64,000 nt of DNA from contig JAZARR010000088.1 in the NCBI GenBank assembly GCA_037389465.1, positions 1,860,001-1,924,000 on the forward strand, written 5' to 3'. Shown one piece after another: positions 56,809 through 64,000 of this stretch (its first letter is position 1; each line of letters begins with the position of its first letter). A model generated the notes under the pieces. The model was not told the origin of the DNA. It saw nothing but the letters and a program-made list of their open reading frames with translations, and ran no database searches. The position numbers were made by a program, and so were the translations under genes. Source of the DNA: Baylisascaris procyonis. Its lineage: Eukaryota; Nematoda; Chromadorea; Rhabditida; Ascarididae.

Positions 56809-59319
56809 GTTGGTGTACTCGCACTCATGATTTGCATTCATCTTCCCAGGTCTTTCAAGGAACAGACTTTCAAGGATGAGACATTTCTGGTGTATTTCAG
56901 AAACGACCAAGCGTAATTGATGCTCATTTGTGCCAGTAGCAGTCCAAATTTGATCGCGAATTGTGTGGACAATCCAAGAGCCTTGTATCTCGTTGGCCTG
57001 GTTAGGCAATCTCGGATGCTGTTGTCAAGACTGATGCTCTATCTCGATGGTGATATTAATTTCTTCGAAAATATTCAGAAATATTTCATCCGTATCACGT
57101 TTCAGCAAGATACTGCTCGAAAGTTGCACCCGAATGATATAACCCACCTTGAAGTAATCAATTTGCAGCCGCTGTAATATCACAGGATTCAGTTGGATCT
57201 CGCTATTTGCTAGAAAATTATAAATCATTTTTTCGATATCCCTTCAGCTGCAATATTCTCACTGGCTTTCCCTTGAGAACGATGTCTTCACAACCTCTAA
57301 ATACATCGCAAGATTTGTCGATTAAACAGCATAATTCATAGTTTTCAATTCAGAATTGTTCCATTATGGAATCTCATACCGGAAACAATTGTTGACATGA
57401 AAATTTCTTTTTTTATGAGTTGTTTCAATTACCTCCATTAGCACTCCATTTACGATTTAATGCGCTCGTCTGCTGCTCTTGGCCTCGCTATATCACTTCT
57501 ATCCGTCCATACATTTCCATTACTTCTTATGCTTGAAACGTTTCTTATGCAAAGTTGCATTTTTCTTGTTTTGAATTCATTTCTTTCTCTCTACTGTCTT
57601 GCAGTTTTCTTTGTTCATCAGTGAATAAAGACTTCACTACTACCATTACAAAGCTTCCCTTATACCGCAATCAAAGGTGGTGTTCATCTGTGTCCAGAGT
57701 GAAGCGTGCAATGCTGATATCTATAGGCCTTGGTTTCTTTTAATTAGAAAAACACACGCACCAACCAACACTTAGAAATGAGTCATGTAAATAGAAACTC
57801 TAAAACAGTATTGAAAATGCGGATAACATTTTAGGTTAGACCCTAAAGAAGACGAGAGATCGATATACAAACAAATAAATTTAAAAAAAATGAAGCGAAT
57901 CATCTCAAGCATTCGCAGATGAATCCACACTAATGAGAACTGAAGAATAAAGATTCTTACAACGAACTCTTTATTTCAACTTCACCTCACAATGAACGCA
58001 TCATATAAGATGCATCGTAATTGAAATCTAAAAGAAAAAAGACGAGCATTGAACGGACCTGGTTTAAATCCGAGTTTCGGTCGCAATCGCATATAATCCA
58101 GACTTCATCATGATAGTCAGTCCCTCTTCACAGTACTTGAAAATAGTATGAACGAAATACTAGTCCAAAAACTTCGAACTATTCTACTATTACTCTGCCA
58201 TATATGGACAATAACTTCCAAAACGATGGTGGGCAAGTCTTACATTCCTTCGCTTAGGCTTACTCCTGCATCAGTCTCCTATCCCGTCTATGTTAAAACA
58301 CTTGCACGAAATAGTAGAAGTTTGCACCAGGAAGTATGCTATCAAATAACACTAAATGCTTTAAACGACCCTTCTTAAACATAATAAAATTCATTCATCA
58401 GTACAATAGGAAAAAATAAATCAATGAGTATGCTAGAAATTGATGTTCTCAAATAAAAGCTATCATATAGTTGAATTTTTTGTAAGTATTAAGAATAGAA
58501 AAACAAAAGATTCAGAAAGAAACTATATATAACAAATTGGTGAACAGCACCATTAACATATCAGCTATCAACCATAAAAACGAATGAAATCAAATAAAAA
58601 CATTTCAACGAAATAAACACCTTCAAATCATGAAGATCTTCAACAAACGCGAATGTATTATCTACATTAGCGAGACGTCACAACCGCTATACTGGCTTGC
58701 AATACTTGTAAACGACAATAAATAATGCATAAAAAACTTTTGACTGGATAATAGAAGAGTAACGTCCTGTACGTTCGAAACATTAAATTCGGCTTCAATG
58801 GCTTAAAAAGATTCCAGATTCGAAGATTTCCCCATACTTCGCATCAAAATATTCACTCATAAATTACATATCACATAGCCAGTATATAGCATCGAATATA
58901 AGTCAGCAAAGAAATTCCACTTTATAAACGTAGAGCAACAAGCACACTAATAATTATTATTTCAAAAAATTTGATAATCTCATATTCAGTTATGAAATCA
59001 AAAAAAAAAAAAATCCATCAATCGCGAAATTAATGAGAGCAATTTTTGTCGTCTATGAAGCGACGATGAATGGACATAGAACAATATATTTCGAATGCAA
59101 ATATATTTCATCCAAACGGCAACAATTCCCTCAAAAGATATTCCATGGGAATTTCTTCAGTGCAATTGTTTCTTTTTTTGAAGTATGATCAACAAACGAG
59201 ACAACGTTTGAGCTCGTATAACAAATGAATAAATGTGCAAATCCTGCTATCCGCTAAGCTTACATGTCTGCTATTCAACTCTCCTAGCAGAAACTAACAA
59301 TTGCTAGAGCTAATGAAAC

Positions 59320-59505
59320 GTGGGAAGTTTTCACGACAAACTTTGTGGGTTAGAAAGTCGAGAAAGTGTGCTAAACTTGGAGTATACCAGCAAATCAGAG
59401 AAAACTGATCGAAGTACATATGTCGATAACGAAATTCTCGCCCAGTTAATTATGCCTGCACTACCTCAATCGCCTTCAACGGATATTCTCTGTACTATTC
59501 GAAAG
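59320..59505 (+). CDS. Candidate internal exon, family not recognised
   Basis: The frame contains ESRESVLNLEYTSKSEKTDR and YVDNEILAQLIMPALPQSPS, and reaches a possible donor (CGAAAG/GTGCAC). Just upstream, after a good acceptor (CTCCTAGCAG before 59291), a different frame reads KLTIARANETWEVFTTNF before a stop. The two are adjacent but out of frame, so either one is noise or a frameshift separates them. Start not determined. Confidence 0.22.
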
Positions 59506-60249
59506 GTGCACCAAATTCAAATTTACTTGTTTGATGCCCATCGTTTTGTCATATTCCCCTAAATAAGAACTGCACTTAAGGTGCGGTAGTTTGCACCTGT
59601 GAAGTACATCCTCCACCAAAATTCCCTCACTATCGTAGGACAACTGCTGCATCTGTCAACAATCTCTGTGCTGTTGCCTACTGCGAATAATCCAAAATGA
59701 ACACATATTGATGGAAGTGCAAGAACTGCTGCGATCGAAGATGAACAAAAGGTGGGTGAGTGAGTTTATATCGGAATGTTTATTATAAGCTTCGTATGCT
59801 ATGATATGAGTAAGCGTTGCCTTGCATTTGTGCTCGAATGTGCTCGGGCAATTTCTCTGAATCAGCCAGTAGAAAGCCCCTCAAGCATTAACTACAACGA
59901 GTAAAACCCTTTTTAATTAGATGAATAGGTAATTTTTTCCATAAAAACGTAATGGATAGCTAGCCTATGTTACCAAAAAAATAATGGAAAATCAATTTTT
60001 GTGTGTAATGATATTTGAACACTCACAAACATTGCGCACATGATTGTTCATCTTCTAATAACGCAGAAGAAATGGGCAATCTCAAAAAGAATATAAATAT
60101 AACACAAAGAAGAACGATAAATCGCCTCATGAAGTTGGGGGAACAGTTGAAGATGATGACTCGATAAATCGCCGCTTCGACAGCATCGAATGCGACAGGC
60201 GTTCATTGTGCAACTGCTTTGGATAAGCTCTATGCAAAATGCACAAAAT

Positions 60250-60366
60250 TATTTATAATAGGAGTGATAATAACAATACTAATAACTAGGATAGTAATAA
60301 TCACAGTAATAGTAATAGTAGTAATAAAAATAAAAGTAATAAATAATAAATAATGATAATAATAAA
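60250..60366 (+). repeat. Imperfect TAA/ATA-rich low-complexity stretch
   Basis: Irregular runs of AATAAT, GTAATA and AAATAA units. Intergenic. Confidence 0.75.
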
Positions 60367-63300
60367 TTGAAAAACAATATTCGGATACTTGATAAAAAAG
60401 GTTTCTTGTATAAAACGATTGCTATAATTGAGGTTTAACGGTAATAAACAAGTCTTATTGGACTGTTTGCGGAGCTGTATACGGTACAGGTGGTCCCTTG
60501 CCATAGAAGTAGACTTGTAGAAGTATAAGAATATCAATTGTTATCTGAAAAAGAAGTAACCAGTAGACAGCGTGGCTATTTCATCGTGCACTTGGAATTT
60601 TACGATTTTATTTTTTATACGAAAAATATAGAAACAATATAAAAAGAAGCTTCATAGTGTTCGATGATATTTTACAAACAAAAATTTATGTGAATGCAAT
60701 AAATCAGATTTTTTAAAATGTAAATCCACTGCCTACTCAACAAAAGAAACACATCGAATAAGAGCACAAATGATGTCATAGATAGGGAAAAGATAACAAT
60801 GAATTCAGCAAGTCATAGCCATTTCGAGAATTTCACTTCAAAATTGTGGGAGATTTTCCAACCGGATCATAGTGTTCATGAAAAGAAAAAGAATTTCCCT
60901 AATTGACCAATTTGAAAAAAAAAAAAACGATGCTTTTGAGGCAGAAATATCTCGCTCGCCTTTAGCTCAAAACGCCATAAAACCAGAAGAACGTTTCATT
61001 CAGGACCCAAATGTTTCCCACTTCCTCAAAAAAATTTTCCGCTGCGAAATCAAGAAGAAGGGGTTAAAATTATTCTATATATTGTTGCTTCTTTCAAGCC
61101 AGTATTGCCTTTAAAACTTCCAGCAATAAACGCTTATCTCCCCCGTCACCCCTCCCTCTTAACAATTGATTAAATACACAAGCATAATCAGAAACTAATG
61201 GAGGAAGGCATATAATATCTTCACAGGCCACAATACAGCGTGATAAGATAGCTCCTCTCTAGCGATAAACCGAAGTGTTTTTTAATGCACTTGCCAGCAA
61301 AAAAAAAAAAAATGGTGCGAAGATTTAGAAAAAACGTCTTCACTTCCTCTTTATAAACCGCTCACGCATCCATTAAAGAACTCTGATGACGCTTCTCAAT
61401 TGTGGTTTCGTCTTTTCTAGCGAGAACTTTCCTCTCTATTTGAGCTTTGAATTTTTTTGTTGCAATAAAAAAACTGTGACCGAATGAGACACATCATTCT
61501 TTCTTATTAAAAAAAAAAAAAAAAAAAAAAAAACTTGTTGGCGACGAAAAAAACAGAGTTATCTGAATCATTTATGGGCGTAAACTTCCCCTAATTTTCT
61601 CATACTTGGCGGCTCATAATTTTCAAACAAAATTTGCGGTTCACTACTTTTGAACCAGAAATTCATTATAAATGTTAAAATTTTGCCGCTCATTATGGGG
61701 CATATTGCTATAGAACATATTTTGTGCTAGAAAAGAAGATCTCATTTTTGGTCATTCGTAGATAAAACGTCTTAATTATCCAACGGCCTAAGTGGTCTGA
61801 AGGCCGAAAAAATTTGACCGTTTTATGACTTTTTCTCACAGTTTCTAGACCTAACAGTTCTTTTCAAGCTTGTTTAAAATCTCACAACGACGAGATCGAT
61901 GCTATTATCTATGTGAGGTTTTGACTGCTGTGTCGAACGCAACAAATATACCCCCTATTGAAATAATGCAACAATAAAAGATTGAACGTCGGACAGCTAC
62001 GATATAAAAGCTCTCCTAGCTAGGAATTCAATAAAATAAATGAAAAACGCACCTGAAGTATTGCACAAATCCAAAATTGCGCTGGGCTAGAACGTACCAC
62101 AAAATAAGCGGTTTTTCCACAGTCACCCAATAACCACATAAGTACCATTCGAACACTAAAAATCAATTTGCATAACTGAAAAGACTCAACGATTAGAAAA
62201 CTTGGATGTTTGAATTTTACTAGACAAGCAAATCGATAAGTGTGCTACCTTGAAAAATAAGCCATTGTCATTGGTGACAGTTTAACAAATACCAACATGC
62301 AAGCGCATAACAACGTAGGATTTCATTGACTGATAACAACAGCACGTAATCTGATGTAACCTTTCCGGAAACAACGGCAAATACATGAGTTGTTAGTGCG
62401 ATACATCAACGATATAAAAAGCACGTTGGTAGGATTCTCATTTCCTTTTTCCAGGTTTTGGCGATTAGATATGGCGTAAATTTTCGCCCAATCTAATTCT
62501 TGTCTTTTTTGCTATCAGTATTGACTTTTCTGCCGAACATGCTCTCTCTATTAAATTTGGTCGATTTTTTTTCTATCTAATTCGACGCTCTATCAAATCT
62601 ACATTTTTCTATCCGACGTTTTTTTCCGCTTACAAGTATCTTTTTTTCAGCCTATCTTTGGCCTCACCTTTTTAACTTAATGAAATGCAAAATGCAGCAA
62701 AGCGAATTATTTTAAACCTAAGCTTCTTGAAAAAACTTAAAATATGGGCATTATGATATCATCGATGTGTACATCAACGCTACTGCAAAAAGGTTAACAC
62801 GCTTGCATTACAGGAGATTTGCATAGCGGTACATTTCGACTATGAAGTATTTCAGCTATGCAATGTTTTCGCTGTAAGTTCTTACGCCAAGAGGTCTTTG
62901 CATATAGCAATCTTTATGCTGCAAGCACAACGCAATCCTCATATCGCCTTGAGATCCTTATATGGCAGGCAATAGTGCCAAAGGAAGCGTTCATCCTGGA
63001 CACTTGCACCGAGTACATTTTCGTCGTGAACATTTACGTGCATGGGAGAAACAACACGGACAGGTCTGGATAAGGAGGATTAAACTATGGTGAAAAAGCT
63101 TGTAACTTGAGAGTCAATACTATTAAGGGCTGCTTTCATAGTTTTTTCTTGCGTAAATATATAACGCTGCCGTAGTGGTTGCTGCCCATGGAGGATAAGA
63201 GACTTTTTTGGGGAGAAGGGGCCTTTGCAAACCTTTGTTGCTCGGTCTACAACGATGAAAAACCAATTCCATGGTGATGAAACTTTCTTACAAGCAGCGC

Positions 63301-63543
63301 ACAAGCTATGATCGCAAAAAATATGCTAATAAGTTCACACATTGCCTCAACCCTTACGTGGAAAATATGTTCACACACCAAGTGCAATTTACCGTCGATA
63401 GCTTGCATTTCAAAAAACCAGGGAACAATAGCTGGCATATTTCCCCAAAAAAACCTAGTGGCTAATTTCATTCAAACAGTATTTCCTGTACTATAAAGTA
63501 AGTGACATAAAGTAGTATTATAAAGTATTGGACCATCCTCTGT

Positions 63544-63859
63544 GTGCGTAAAGAATTGAACTCCACGCCATCAAAGGGTTTTTTCAGACCAGCAAGCTCA
63601 CTCATCGAAAATACAAGCAAACCACCGGGGCGGTTGTGGTTGCTTGCCCTATTACGTCAGTTTCACACACGTAGTTCTAAAACCAACGCTTGTGCCAGAA
63701 GCACTGGCGTCACTGCGCAAATGTCTTCGTGCAAGCGTTCGTGGCGCAAATTCTATAAGCTCCTTGGTGCAATCTCTACATGCTCCGACAACAGTGCTAA
63801 TGTCACGCAGGGCGATAATGACGTGTGACAGGCTTGTGGCCTCACCAGCCGAGATTTAA
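63544..63859 (+). other. GC-rich double open frame at right edge, possible exon
   Basis: Two plus-strand frames stay open together: one contains ASSLIENTSKPPGRLWLLAL, the other VVLKPTLVPEALASLRK and ASVRGANSISSLVQSLHAP. A good acceptor (GGGTTTTTTCAG) lies before 63588 and another AG before 63661. Base composition is clearly GC-richer than the flanks. The second frame ends in a TAA at 63857-63859. I cannot tell which frame, if any, is used. Confidence 0.25.
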
Positions 63860-64000
63860 AATAACCTCATTCATTACATTTGAAACTTCAAAAGTAAAAA
63901 TGAGGCGGAATCAAAAAAAGATGAAAAAAGAGCAGGATGAAGCAGAAAAAGGTCATCAGACAGGGAAAAAGATTACATTTGAATACAAAGGCTAATCAAA

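Larger units (their letters stand above)
56809..64000. other. Right-hand region without a confident gene
   Basis: If the 56.5-kb exons belong to a multi-exon gene, its later exons should lie here. Candidates are the frame at 59320-59505 and the two overlapping GC-rich frames at 63544-63859. Also seen: an imperfect TAA/ATA-rich stretch (about 60250-60366), a poly-A run (61509-61533) and a tRNA D-arm-like palindrome (61784-61806). The rest is AT-rich with no supported feature. Confidence 0.4.

Overview
The window looks like nuclear DNA of a chromadorean nematode. Genes are broken into many short exons with GT-AG introns, intergenic DNA is AT-rich, and the best-resolved proteins are nematode-type: a UNC-122/COF-2-like colmedin, an SQV-4-like UDP-glucose dehydrogenase ending in YNLCF, and a TWK-type two-pore potassium channel. 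No bacterial-style operon is seen. The species cannot be named from the sequence.

Layout. (1) 599-3620, minus: N-terminal two thirds of a DHHC palmitoyltransferase of the ZDHHC9/14/18 type, running off the left edge. (2) 3621-8603: divergent intergenic region with a GC-richer block and short direct repeats. (3) 8604-18161, plus: a complete 13-exon colmedin (membrane anchor, collagen rod, Thr/Pro stalk, olfactomedin domain). (4) 18162-23155: intergenic, with an 81-nt near-perfect hairpin and a GA microsatellite. (5) 23156-31027, plus: a complete 11-exon UDP-glucose 6-dehydrogenase (sqv-4). (6) 31028-36015: mostly intergenic, with one GC-rich unassigned minus-strand exon at 35054-35293. (7) 36016-40228, minus: six exons of a two-pore-domain K+ channel with an altered second selectivity filter; its first exon was not found. 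(8) 40229-64000: gene-poor DNA with tRNA-like relics, a dead LINE reverse transcriptase fragment, a probable two-exon piece of an unrecognised gene at 56482-56808, and candidate exons near 59.4 and 63.6 kb.

Exon chains were joined by hand. For the colmedin and sqv-4 every junction keeps phase and the summed lengths are multiples of three (1878 and 1428 nt). The DHHC exons keep phase among themselves, and the six K2P exons sum to 969 nt. The recognised genes act in unrelated processes: protein palmitoylation, neuromuscular surface adhesion or signalling, UDP-glucuronate supply for glycosaminoglycans, and membrane potential. They are single genes on both strands, not a pathway cluster. The most unusual observations are the Glu in the second pore filter of the K2P channel and the hairpin whose imperfections keep pairing in RNA.
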